DNA of 64,000 nt from CAWJEL01 sp964647255 (GTDB taxonomy: Bacteria > Chloroflexota > Anaerolineae > CG2-30-64-16): positions 1 through 64,000 of the forward strand of contig CAZYGI010000014.1 in NCBI GenBank assembly GCA_964647255.1, given 5' to 3'. The translations under genes and the position numbers were made by a program. Below the pieces are notes generated by a model. The model saw only the letters and a list, made by a program, of their open reading frames with translations, was not told the origin of the DNA and did not search any database. Shown piece by piece: positions 56,603 to 64,000 of the stretch; the stretch's first letter is position 1; each line of letters begins with the position of its first letter.

Positions 56603-57629
56603 TCCCATCGCCGGGACAAAATCGCACCTTAAAGATGTGCAATTGGCTGCTGACTATCTGGCAGACCAGGGCTGGGAGATCGTTAGCGTCGAGCAGACCC
56701 GCGGCCGCGGAGATGCGACAACCTATGCGCGGCAGGCCGTCGCCGACGGTTGTGATGCGCTCTTTGTCGCCGGCGGGGATGGCACCCTGGCCGAAGCGGT
56801 TGACGGTTTGATCGGGTCCGACACGGCGCTGGGCGTCCTGCCGGGGGGCACCGGCAATGTCTTCGCCCGTCAGCTCAATCTGCCGGTGCCCGGCGGCCTG
56901 CACCCGCACCCCATCGTGGAAACCGCGCATCAACTGCTGGCCGGCCAGGCGCGCTGGGTGGACGTCGGCCGGATCACGCCCCGCGAAGGCACCGGGACCG
57001 CCCGCCATTTCATCTGCTGGGGCGGCGTCGGCTTCGATGCGCTGGTCAACCGGACCGTCAACGAGGATCGCGAGCGGCTGAAGCGCATGGGAACGGGGGC
57101 TACGGTCGTACAAGGGTTCCTGACCCTGCGGCACTTCGCCGGCACCTCGGCCGTCGTGCGCGTGGATGGACAGCGGGTCAGCCGGCGGATGGTGATGCTG
57201 GTGGCAAACAACATCCAGCTCTACGGGATCATCTTTCACATGGCGCAGCATGCGGTCATGGACGACGGTCTGCTGGATGTCTTCTGCTTCCAGGGTACCG
57301 GGGCGGCGTCCACGCTCTATCATGCGGTCAAACTGCTGTTCAATCGGCACATCCAGGATCCGCAAGTGGACATCTACCGGGCGCGGCGGGTGGAGATCCG
57401 CACCTACCGGCCGCTGCCCGTGCATGTGGATGGTGACTATATCGGCAACACGCCGGTGATCATTGACGTCGTGCCGCGCGCGATCAACCTCCTCGTGCCG
57501 ACCTGCGCCCCGGCCAGCCTGTTCACCGACGGCACCGGGATGCTGCCGCCCGAAACGCCCTGGGATTGGATGCTGCGCATGGCGCGCGATGCGCGCAGCG
57601 CCATTAAAGCAAGGAGCAATCGTCCGTGA
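56580..57629 (+). CDS. Diacylglycerol/lipid kinase (YegS-like)
   Basis: A 349-residue DAGK-catalytic-domain protein. The ATP motif GGDGTLAEAVDGL (about 63-75) and LPGGTGNVFARQLN (about 86-99) are intact. The C-terminal beta domain ends with VHVDGDYIG near 285. It phosphorylates a lipid or sphingoid-like alcohol at the membrane face. It starts inside the end of MeaB and overlaps the exchanger gene by 4 bases. Confidence 0.9.
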   Translation: MRATLLYNPIAGTKSHLKDVQLAADYLADQGWEIVSVEQTRGRGDATTYARQAVADGCDALFVAGGDGTLAEAVDGLIGSDTALGVLPGGTGNVFARQLNLPVPGGLHPHPIVETAHQLLAGQARWVDVGRITPREGTGTARHFICWGGVGFDALVNRTVNEDRERLKRMGTGATVVQGFLTLRHFAGTSAVVRVDGQRVSRRMVMLVANNIQLYGIIFHMAQHAVMDDGLLDVFCFQGTGAASTLYHAVKLLFNRHIQDPQVDIYRARRVEIRTYRPLPVHVDGDYIGNTPVIIDVVPRAINLLVPTCAPASLFTDGTGMLPPETPWDWMLRMARDARSAIKARSNRP

Positions 57630-58702
57630 AATATCTGAATCTGCTATTGATTTTCGCCCCCATCGCCATCCTGGGCGAGCTGGTCTTCCATTGGCCGCCG
57701 ACGCTTCTGTTCGTGGCATCGGCGCTTGCCGTCATCCCAGCCGCCGGCCTCCTGGGTCAGGCGACCGAGGAGCTGGCCGCGCACACCGGCCCGCGCATCG
57801 GCGGCCTGCTCAACGCCACCCTGGGCAACGCAGCCGAGCTGATCATCACGCTGTTCGCGATCCGCGCCGGCCTGCTGGACCTGGTGAAAGCCTCCATCAC
57901 CGGCTCGATCCTGGGCAATGTACTGCTGGTCCTGGGATTCTCAACCCTGATTGGCGGCATCAAGAACGGCGTACAGCGGTTCGACCGCCGGCACGCCAGC
58001 GTCAACGCCACGCAACTGATCCTGGCCGTCCTGGCCCTGATTGTCCCGTCGCTCTTCTTCTTTGCCCACCGCGAAACCCAGGGCCCGGTTGAATCACTGA
58101 GCCTGGGCACGGCTGTCGCGATGATCGTGATCTATGCGTTGGGCCTGCTGTTCACCTTCCGGCGGCCGAAGGATCACGAATTGCTCGGCACGCCTGAGCC
58201 GGAGCTTGCCAAAGAAACGCAGGCCGAACACCACGGCGGCTGGCCGCTGTGGCGCTCCCTCGTCACCTTGCTGCTGGCGACCGGCCTCATCGCCTGGCTC
58301 AGTGAGATCCTGGTCGGCAGCGTGGAGCACACGACCCAGGCACTGGGCCTGTCGGAGTTCTTCATCGGCATCATCGTCGTGCCGCTGGTAGGCAACGTGG
58401 CCGAACATGCCGTCGCGGTGCAGACGGCCTGGAAGAACAAGATGGAGCTCAGCCTGGGGGTGTCGCTGGGTTCCAGCCTCCAGGTGGCGCTCTTCGTGGC
58501 GCCGATTCTGGTGTTTGTCAGCCTGCTGATGGGCCATCCGCTGACCCTGGTGTTCAACCAATTCGAAATCGTCGCCCTGTTCGGCGGCATCCTGATCGCG
58601 GCAATGGTGGCACAGGACGGCGAAACGAACTGGTTGGAAGGCGCGCAGTTGCTGGCCGTGTACGTGATCCTGGCGCTGGCGTTTTTCTTCGTGCCAGTGT
58701 GA
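57626..58702 (+). CDS. Ca2+/H+ antiporter (CAX family)
   Basis: A 358-residue protein with about 11 membrane helices. It carries both alpha repeats: GLLNATLGNAAELIITLFA (about 55-73) and PLVGNVAEHAVAVQTAWKNKMELSLGV (about 252-280), with the acidic residues that bind Ca2+. A short His/Glu loop (ETQAEHHGGW) sits between the halves. It exports Ca2+ in exchange for protons. It is translationally coupled to the lipid kinase. Confidence 0.92.
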   Translation: MKYLNLLLIFAPIAILGELVFHWPPTLLFVASALAVIPAAGLLGQATEELAAHTGPRIGGLLNATLGNAAELIITLFAIRAGLLDLVKASITGSILGNVLLVLGFSTLIGGIKNGVQRFDRRHASVNATQLILAVLALIVPSLFFFAHRETQGPVESLSLGTAVAMIVIYALGLLFTFRRPKDHELLGTPEPELAKETQAEHHGGWPLWRSLVTLLLATGLIAWLSEILVGSVEHTTQALGLSEFFIGIIVVPLVGNVAEHAVAVQTAWKNKMELSLGVSLGSSLQVALFVAPILVFVSLLMGHPLTLVFNQFEIVALFGGILIAAMVAQDGETNWLEGAQLLAVYVILALAFFFVPV

Positions 58703-58728
58703 TCTGTCGGCACGTGGGGGCCTGACCC

Positions 58729-59934
58729 ATGCCATCGAGAAACGTCTACTCCGTCTCGCAAGTGACCGCCTACATCAAGTCCCTCTTCGGGGCCGATGAG
58801 CTCCTGGGCGATGTCTGGCTGTCAGGCGAGATCTCCGGCTTCACGCAGGCCAGCTCGGGACACTGCTACTTTACGCTGAAAGACGCCGGCGCGGTGCTGA
58901 AGGCGGTGATCTGGCGCACGCAGGCGGCGCGCATGGCGCTGCCGCGCAACGGCGATCAGGTGATCGTCCACGGCGCGATTTCGGTCTACGAGGCGGGCGG
59001 GCAGTACCAGCTCTATGTGGACCGCCTGGAGGCGGCCGGCGCGGGCCGGCTCTGGCTGGAGTTCGAGCGTTTGAAGGCGCAGTTGGCCGCGGAAGGGCTA
59101 TTCGACGAGGCGCGCAAGCGGCCGATCCCGGCGCAACCGCGGCGCCTGGGGATCGTGACCTCGGCGACCGGCGCGGCGCTGCGCGACATCCTGCGCACGC
59201 TGGCGGCGCGCTATCCGCTCGTGGACGTCATCCTGGCGCCGGCCCCGGTGCAAGGTGCAGACGCGCCGCCGGGCATCGCCGCCGCGCTTGCCGCGCTGAA
59301 CCGCTGGTCGGCCGAGCAGGAGCCGCTGGACGCCATCCTGCTGGCGCGCGGGGGCGGCGCCATCGAGGAGCTGTGGGCGTTCAACGACGAGCGGGTGGCG
59401 CGGGCCATCGTCGCGTCCGCCGTGCCGGTCATCACCGGCGTGGGCCATGAGACCGACTTCACCATCGCCGACTTCGCGGCCGATCTGCGCGCGCCGACCC
59501 CCACGGCCGCCGCGACATTGACGACGCCGGACCGCCGCACGCTGGCCGCGACGGTCAACACCCTGGCCGCGGCCGCAGCGGGACAGGCGACGGCGCGCCT
59601 GGCCGCGGGCCGCACCGGCGTCGAGGCGTTGGCGCACCGGCTGGGCCGCCAGGCGCCGACGCTCCGCATCGGCCGCGACCGCCAGCGGATAGATGACCTG
59701 AGCCGCCGCGCCGCGTTGGCCATCGCCAACCGGCTGCGCAGCCGCCGCGAGCGGCTGGCCGGCGTCCGCCTCCACCTGGCCGCGCTCAACCCAACCGCGG
59801 TGCTGGCGCGGGGCTACGCCATCGTCAGCCGGCCGGACGGCGCGGTGGTCAGCTCAACCGCGCAGGTGACCGCCGGCGACACCATCCATGTGCGCGTGGC
59901 CGATGGCGCGTTTGGCGCCGAGGTCAGGCAATGA
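58729..59934 (+). CDS. xseA: Exodeoxyribonuclease VII large subunit
   Basis: A 401-residue protein with the N-terminal OB-fold (VYSVSQVTAYIKSLFGADELLGDVWLSGEISGF, about 5-100) and the catalytic region with ILLARGGGAIEELWAFNDERVARAI (about 200-225) and GVGHETDFTIADFAADLRAPTPTAAA (about 238-265). A helical C-terminus follows. It degrades single-stranded DNA as a complex with XseB, encoded 106 bases downstream. The length is normal. Confidence 0.94.
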   Translation: MPSRNVYSVSQVTAYIKSLFGADELLGDVWLSGEISGFTQASSGHCYFTLKDAGAVLKAVIWRTQAARMALPRNGDQVIVHGAISVYEAGGQYQLYVDRLEAAGAGRLWLEFERLKAQLAAEGLFDEARKRPIPAQPRRLGIVTSATGAALRDILRTLAARYPLVDVILAPAPVQGADAPPGIAAALAALNRWSAEQEPLDAILLARGGGAIEELWAFNDERVARAIVASAVPVITGVGHETDFTIADFAADLRAPTPTAAATLTTPDRRTLAATVNTLAAAAAGQATARLAAGRTGVEALAHRLGRQAPTLRIGRDRQRIDDLSRRAALAIANRLRSRRERLAGVRLHLAALNPTAVLARGYAIVSRPDGAVVSSTAQVTAGDTIHVRVADGAFGAEVRQ

Positions 59935-59968
59935 GCCGGCGGCAGCTCTCGCAACTAAGGCTGAAATA

Positions 59969-60016
59969 GAGGCTTCAGCCGGTTTGTCTCGACATGGATG
60001 CACCGGCTAGAGCCTC
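59969..60016. repeat. Hairpin repeat, CCGGCTAGAGC type
   Basis: Arms 59969-59983 and 60002-60016 pair at 13 of 15 positions around an 18-base loop, in the xseA-xseB gap. The right arm matches the right arm of the element at 43745-43788. Confidence 0.65.
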
Positions 60017-60040
60017 GATTCCCCAGGAATGGAGCCCTTA

Positions 60041-60277
60041 ATGTCCAACGATAAATCCTTCGAGGATCTCTACCGTGAGCTGGAAGAGACCGTTCGCAAG
60101 CTTGAATCCGCTGACCTCCCGCTGGCCGAGTCATTGGCGTTGTTCGAGCGCAGCACGAAGCTGGCCGAGCAATGCAACGCGCTGCTGGATGGGGCCGAGC
60201 TGCGCGTGCGCCAGTTAGCCGTGCGACTGGACGGCAGCCAGGAGACCCAACCTTTCGAGGGCTGGCGAAACGAATGA
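60041..60277 (+). CDS. xseB: Exodeoxyribonuclease VII small subunit
   Basis: A 78-residue, all-helical protein with the XseB signature SFEDLYRELEETVRKLESADLPLAESLALFERSTKLAEQC. I set the start at the second ATG (60041), which has GGAG 6 bases upstream, rather than 60029. It combines with XseA in exonuclease VII. It overlaps the PAP2-like gene by 4 bases. Confidence 0.93.
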   Translation: MSNDKSFEDLYRELEETVRKLESADLPLAESLALFERSTKLAEQCNALLDGAELRVRQLAVRLDGSQETQPFEGWRNE

Positions 60278-60735
60278 GAGCCGCTTTGCTGCAGACGCTG
60301 CATGATCTTCTGGGCAACCGCACGCTGTGGGTGCCGCTAGCGGTCTGGGCCGCGGTGCAATCCTGGAAGGTACTGGAGCCGCTGATCTTTGAGCACCGGT
60401 TCGATCTCCGGCAGCTTGCGGCCACGGGCGGCATGCCGAGCTCGCACAGTGCGCTGGTGGCCTGCCTGGCGATGAGCGTGGGCATGAACGTCGGGTTCGG
60501 ATCGGCGTCGTTTGCGCTGGCTGTGGTATTGGCCATGGTCGTCATGTACGACGCGGCCGGCATCCGCCGGGCGGCCGGCAAACAGGCCGAGAGAATCAAT
60601 ATGATCATGCAGGCGCTGTTCTCCGGCCACCCGCTGAATCAGGAAGAGCTGCGCGAGCTGTTGGGGCACACGCCGCTGCAGGTATTCGTGGGCGGCCTCC
60701 TGGGAGCGTTGGCCGGATGGCTGCTGAATCTGTGA
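60274..60735 (+). CDS. Divergent PAP2-family membrane protein (DUF212)
   Basis: A 153-residue protein with about four membrane helices. The divergent PAP2 motif GGMPSSHSALVACLAMSVG (about 52-70) and MYDAAGIRRAAGKQAERIN (about 91-109) are conserved. It may be a lipid-phosphate phosphatase, though key residues differ from true PAP2 enzymes. It is coupled to XseB by an ATGA overlap. Confidence 0.9.
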   Translation: MRAALLQTLHDLLGNRTLWVPLAVWAAVQSWKVLEPLIFEHRFDLRQLAATGGMPSSHSALVACLAMSVGMNVGFGSASFALAVVLAMVVMYDAAGIRRAAGKQAERINMIMQALFSGHPLNQEELRELLGHTPLQVFVGGLLGALAGWLLNL

Positions 60736-60788
60736 CGCCTTGACTCGCCCTTCGTCCTGCGTCACATTTCCCGCCTCGGCGGTGTTAT

Positions 60789-61361
60789 ATGAGTAGAAAA
60801 CCGTCCGAGGACGAGACCGCCGACATGCTGAGTGACACCTGGCCCACCGCCGCGGCGGGAACGCACGCCAACGCCGACTTCGATACTTTGTTCCTGGCGC
60901 ACTACGACGGGGTTTACCGGCTGCTCTACCGGATCGTCGGGACGCGGGACGAGGCGGAGGATCTGGCACAAGAGACGTTCTTGCGGCTGGCGCGGCAGCG
61001 CTTCAGCCCGTCCCGCGAGCACAACGTCGCCGGCTGGCTTCACGCCGTGGCGAGCCACCTGGCGCTCAACGTCCTGCGGAGCCGGGGCCGGCGTCAGCGC
61101 CGCGAGGAGGCCGTTTACCGGCAGGCGAGCGATGCGGGCGAGTCTGATCCGCCTGAAGTCGCCATGCGGGACGAGGAGCGCGCCGCGGTCCGCCGCACCC
61201 TGGCGGCCCTGCCCCAGCGCCAGGCGCAAATCTTGATGCTCCGCCACGCGGGCCTCAGCTATCGGGAGATCGCCGCGGCGCTGGAGATGGCGCCGGGCTC
61301 GGTGGGCGCCACCCTGGCACGCGCGGAAGCCGCCTTCGAAGCGGCCTGGAGGCAAAGATGA
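60789..61361 (+). CDS. ECF-type RNA polymerase sigma factor
   Basis: A 190-residue sigma-70-family factor. Region 2 (about 27-95): LYRIVGTRDEAEDLAQETFLRLARQRF, with the DEAEDLAQE core-binding motif. Region 4 (about 130-180): LAALPQRQAQILMLRHAGLSYREIAAALEMAPGSVGATLARAE, the -35 recognition HTH. It overlaps the anti-sigma gene by 4 bases. It directs transcription of a stress or envelope regulon when released. Confidence 0.92.
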   Translation: MSRKPSEDETADMLSDTWPTAAAGTHANADFDTLFLAHYDGVYRLLYRIVGTRDEAEDLAQETFLRLARQRFSPSREHNVAGWLHAVASHLALNVLRSRGRRQRREEAVYRQASDAGESDPPEVAMRDEERAAVRRTLAALPQRQAQILMLRHAGLSYREIAAALEMAPGSVGATLARAEAAFEAAWRQR

Positions 61362-62524
61362 AGTGCGATACGGGCCGGCTGCTGGCATACCTCGATGATG
61401 CCCTGGACGCAGGCGAACGCGCCGAGATGTCTGCACATCTGGACACGTGCGCGTCCTGTGCGACCGGATTAGCCGACCTGCGGGCGCGCCGGGAGGGCAT
61501 CGCCGCGCACCTGGCCGCCCTGGAACCCGCGGCGGACGAGGTCCCGGCGCCGGCCCGTGCCCTGGCGCGTTTCCAGGCTGAGCATGTGCGGTCTCGTCCC
61601 ACGCTATGGACGGTGCTCCGGGGAGGGGTTACCACCATGCGCAATCAGCTCACTGACGGCAACCGCTGGCGGCCGGCTGCGATCGGCGTCTCAGCGGTCG
61701 TGATCCTGGCGATCCTCTTCAGCTTTGCGCCCGTGCGCGAGGCTGCGGCCGATTTTCTCGGCCTGTTCCGCGTGCGAAAGTTCGCGGTGATCCCGATTGA
61801 TCCGGCCAAGGGCCAACAGATCGAGACCCTGGCGCAGATGGCCGAGGAGGGCCGCTTCGGCGCCCCCACGTTCGTGCGCCAGCCCGGCGCCGAACAGACC
61901 GTCAGCGACGCGGCCCAGGCCACAACCCTGGCAGGCTTCGCCGTGCGCACGCCAGCCGATCTGCCCGGCGGCGCCACATCCGAGATTCGGGTGTCCGAGG
62001 GGCCGGCCGTGCATTACGAGATGGACCGGACGACGATGCAAGCGCTGCTGGACGCGGCCGGGGTGCAGGGCGTGACCCTGCCCGCGGTGGATCGCGTCAC
62101 GGTGGATGTGGATGTGCCCAAAGTCGTCCGATTGGTCTATCGCGTCCCGAACGGAAGCCTCGCCTTCGGCGACAATCTTACGTTGATGCAGTTGCCCAGC
62201 CCGCAGATCGCACTGCCGGAGGGCATTGACACCGTCACCCTGGGCGAGGCGGCGTTCCGCTGGCTCGGCATGTCGGAAATTGATGCCCGCCGCCTGGCGC
62301 AGTCCATTGACTGGACCAGCACGCTCGTCATCCCGCTGCCCACGGACATCGGGCGCTACCGCGAAGTCACTGTGGACGGGACCACCGGGCTGCTGCTGGA
62401 AAGCGCGGACACCGCTCAGCGCAGCACCGCCCTGGTGTGGCAGCGCGGCGACATCGTCTACGCGCTGAACGGCCAAGGCATTGACACCAAGGTGCTGCTG
62501 CAAGTGGCGGATTCACTTGAGTGA
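61358..62524 (+). CDS. Membrane anti-sigma factor with zinc finger
   Basis: A 388-residue protein. The N-terminal zinc finger (about 1-40) has C3, His and the HLDTCASC pair as in anti-sigma zf-HC2 domains. A membrane helix is at about 108-128 (AAIGVSAVVILAILFSF). The outward C-terminal part (about 150-388) is a beta-rich sensor with no family name that I recognise. It holds the adjacent ECF sigma factor at the membrane until a signal arrives outside. Confidence 0.88.
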   Translation: MKCDTGRLLAYLDDALDAGERAEMSAHLDTCASCATGLADLRARREGIAAHLAALEPAADEVPAPARALARFQAEHVRSRPTLWTVLRGGVTTMRNQLTDGNRWRPAAIGVSAVVILAILFSFAPVREAAADFLGLFRVRKFAVIPIDPAKGQQIETLAQMAEEGRFGAPTFVRQPGAEQTVSDAAQATTLAGFAVRTPADLPGGATSEIRVSEGPAVHYEMDRTTMQALLDAAGVQGVTLPAVDRVTVDVDVPKVVRLVYRVPNGSLAFGDNLTLMQLPSPQIALPEGIDTVTLGEAAFRWLGMSEIDARRLAQSIDWTSTLVIPLPTDIGRYREVTVDGTTGLLLESADTAQRSTALVWQRGDIVYALNGQGIDTKVLLQVADSLE

Positions 62525-62536
62525 CAGAAGTTAGCC

Positions 62537-62553
62537 TGATCCCTGATCCCTGA
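62537..62553. repeat. Short heptad repeat TGATCCC
   Basis: Two full units and a partial third of TGATCCC in the 32-base gap before the ABC ATPase, again with a 7-base period. Confidence 0.5.
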
Positions 62554-62556
62554 AAA

Positions 62557-63498
62557 ATGCTCATCGAAACCACCGACCTCCGCAAGAGTTACGGCGCGAC
62601 CGTGGCCGTGGACGGGCTCAACCTGGCCATCGGCCCGGGGGAGGTGTACGCCTTCCTCGGGCCGAACGGCGCGGGCAAGACCACCACCATCAAAATGCTG
62701 CTGGGTCTGGTCAAGCCGACCGGCGGCGCGGCGCGCGTCCTGGGGCAGGCGCCGGGCCACATTGCGGCCCTGTGCCGCATCGGGTTCCTGCCGGAGCATT
62801 TCCGCTTCCCGCCCTGGCTCACCGCGGCCGGCTTCCTCGACCTGCACGGTGATCTGTGCGGACTGAGCCGGGCCGAGCGCCGGGCGCGCGTCCCGCGCCT
62901 GCTCGAACGCGTGGGCCTGGCCGACCGGGCGTGCTCCCGGCTGGGCGAATTCTCCAAGGGGATGCTCCAGCGCGTCGGGCTGGCCCAGGCGCTGCTCAAC
63001 GACCCGGCGTTGGTGTTCCTGGACGAGCCAACTTCCGGCCTCGACCCGCTGGGCCGCATGGAGGTGCGCGACCTGATCCGCGAGCTGCGCGCGGCCGGGG
63101 TGACGATCTTCCTCAATTCCCACTTTCTGAGCGAGGTCGAGGTCACGTGCGACCGCGTCGCCATCGTCAAGCGCGGCCGGATCGTGCGCGCCGGCACGCT
63201 GGACGAGCTCACGCGCGGCGCGCTGGAGGTGGAGATCCGGGCCGGCGGCCTGACAGACGCGCTGGTGCGCGGCCTCGCGCAGTGGGGGCGGCTGGCGGAC
63301 CGCCCCACGCCCGACGCGCCACACTCCAGCGCGAAGCCTCCCGGTGGGACGCTCCACCTCGCCGTCCCCGACGAGTCGGTCCTCCCCGCCATCGCCGACT
63401 ACCTGGTGCGGGGCGGCGCGCAGATCTATGCGCTGGCGCCGCAGCGGCCCTCGCTAGAGGAGCTGTTTGTGCGGGCCATGCGTGAGGAGGCGGCATGA
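62557..63498 (+). CDS. ABC transporter ATP-binding protein
   Basis: A 313-residue ATPase with Walker A GPNGAGKTTT (about 33-42), Q-loop region, the ABC signature GEFSKGMLQRVGLAQAL (about 130-146) and Walker B LVFLDEPTSGLDP (about 151-163). The C-terminal 90 residues are an accessory domain common in export-type ABC proteins. It pairs with the permease that follows (ATGA overlap). The substrate is unknown; a Cu- or drug-export type is possible. Confidence 0.92.
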   Translation: MLIETTDLRKSYGATVAVDGLNLAIGPGEVYAFLGPNGAGKTTTIKMLLGLVKPTGGAARVLGQAPGHIAALCRIGFLPEHFRFPPWLTAAGFLDLHGDLCGLSRAERRARVPRLLERVGLADRACSRLGEFSKGMLQRVGLAQALLNDPALVFLDEPTSGLDPLGRMEVRDLIRELRAAGVTIFLNSHFLSEVEVTCDRVAIVKRGRIVRAGTLDELTRGALEVEIRAGGLTDALVRGLAQWGRLADRPTPDAPHSSAKPPGGTLHLAVPDESVLPAIADYLVRGGAQIYALAPQRPSLEELFVRAMREEAA

Positions 63499-64000
63499 AT
63501 AGCCTCAAGATCGCCCGCATGACCTTTGCGGAAGCACGGCAGCGCAAGATCCTGTGGGCTGTGGCGATATTGGGACTGGCGTTCCTATTGGTGTTCGGCG
63601 TCGGCTTCTACTTCATGCACCGGGACATCCAACGGGCGGTCGCTGCGCAGCCGGCCGCGCAGCTCCTGGAGCCGATCAACTTCTTCCTGATGGCTGCGCT
63701 GTACGGCGTGGACTTCCTCGTCGTCATGCTGGCGCTGCTCATCTCCGTGGACACCATCGCCGGGGAGATCGCCTCGGGCACCGTCCAAACCCTGGTCACC
63801 AAGCCGCTGCGGCGTTGGGAGATCGTGATGGGCAAATGGCTGGGGCTGGGCTTCATGCTTGCCGCCTTCGCCGTCATCCTGAGCGCCGCGGTCGTCGCCA
63901 TCGTGTGGAGCATCTCCCGCTATCAGCCGCGGGCGATCGTGCCCGGCGTGGGCCTGATCATCCTGGAAGGGCTGATCGTACTGACCCTCTCGATCCTGGG
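63495..64000 (+). CDS. ABC-2 type transporter permease (partial)
   Basis: The first 168 residues of an ABC-2/NosY-like permease: an initial helix (ILWAVAILGLAFLLVFGVGFYF), then VDFLVVMLALLISVDTIAGEIASGTVQTLVTKPLRRWEIVMGKWLG and a further helix. The signature loop GEIASGTVQTLVTKPLRRWEI is typical. The gene runs off the window. It overlaps its ATPase by 4 bases, so they form one transporter. Confidence 0.9.
   Translation, partial: MNSLKIARMTFAEARQRKILWAVAILGLAFLLVFGVGFYFMHRDIQRAVAAQPAAQLLEPINFFLMAALYGVDFLVVMLALLISVDTIAGEIASGTVQTLVTKPLRRWEIVMGKWLGLGFMLAAFAVILSAAVVAIVWSISRYQPRAIVPGVGLIILEGLIVLTLSIL

Noticed and set aside
1..64000. tRNA, rRNA or insertion sequences
   Set aside because: No cloverleaf-type sequence with CCA end, no rRNA core and no transposase frame was found on either strand by reading.

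Overview
The window is GC-rich, densely coded DNA from a bacterium that most resembles Chloroflexota of the Anaerolineae/Caldilineae type; this placement is an inference. It rests on the secreted protein tail of Pro/Thr-rich linker plus FLPLVLV, on gene families common in that phylum (SPFH protein with an excisionase-like tail, DUF2207, PIG-L, CHAT, multiheme/NrfD modules), and on the base composition. A 10-N run at 51708-51717 shows that this is an assembled scaffold. I see no rRNA, tRNA, CRISPR array, transposase or prophage.

Layout. 1-1182: tail of a secreted protein, then a PIG-L deacetylase with a strong promoter. 1252-6323 (minus): a six-gene run of envelope proteins (DUF2207 protein, zinc-ribbon membrane protein, YccF, a helical protein, SPFH with HTH, GlsB/YeaQ) that looks like one stress operon. 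6591-14330 (minus): a 2579-residue secreted amylopullulanase with two GH13 catalytic domains and at least nine carbohydrate-binding modules. 14584-20334: DUF2892, HAD phosphatase, Fsr-like MFS, Vps62-like protein, orphan PyrK-like Fe-S protein and a second MFS. 20353-26792 (minus): UPF0210/ACT pair, amidohydrolase, S51-like peptidase fused to a CysS-like tail, aldo/keto reductase and a TIGR01777 epimerase. 26907-37873: SagB/ThcOx-type protein, family-5 uracil-DNA glycosylase, a second secreted GH13 enzyme, M24 peptidase, and a histidine kinase/NarL regulator pair. 38070-41825: an electron-transfer operon (two small membrane proteins, octaheme cytochrome c, HybA-like ferredoxin, HybB/NrfD-like quinone subunit). 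42001-43654: DUF47-PiT phosphate uptake. 43858-47950 (minus): OsmC, SIMPL, nucleoside kinase, EamA and a 40-residue membrane peptide. 48229-52817: LysM protein with a structured leader, CHAT protease-like protein, small membrane protein, aconitase X. 52987-64000: two tandem mutarotases, B12-binding domain plus MeaB, lipid kinase, Ca2+/H+ exchanger, XseA/XseB, PAP2-like protein, ECF sigma/anti-sigma and an ABC transporter that runs off the end.

The lifestyle suggested is heterotrophic growth on starch or glycogen-like polymers outside the cell, with membrane-bound multiheme electron transfer and considerable envelope-stress capacity.

The most unusual signal is a dispersed family of degenerate heptanucleotide tandem repeats (units GNRGAGC, CGTCYNT and CCAGTAA) at seven or more loci. 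One block lies in frame inside the SagB-like gene, and two other blocks supply the last residues (VERGA) and stop codon of two unrelated genes. A separate palindromic element lies in frame inside the aconitase X gene. The best candidates for undescribed systems are the octaheme/HybA/HybB cassette, the SPFH/YccF/DUF2207 envelope cassette, and the CHAT protein with its small membrane partner.
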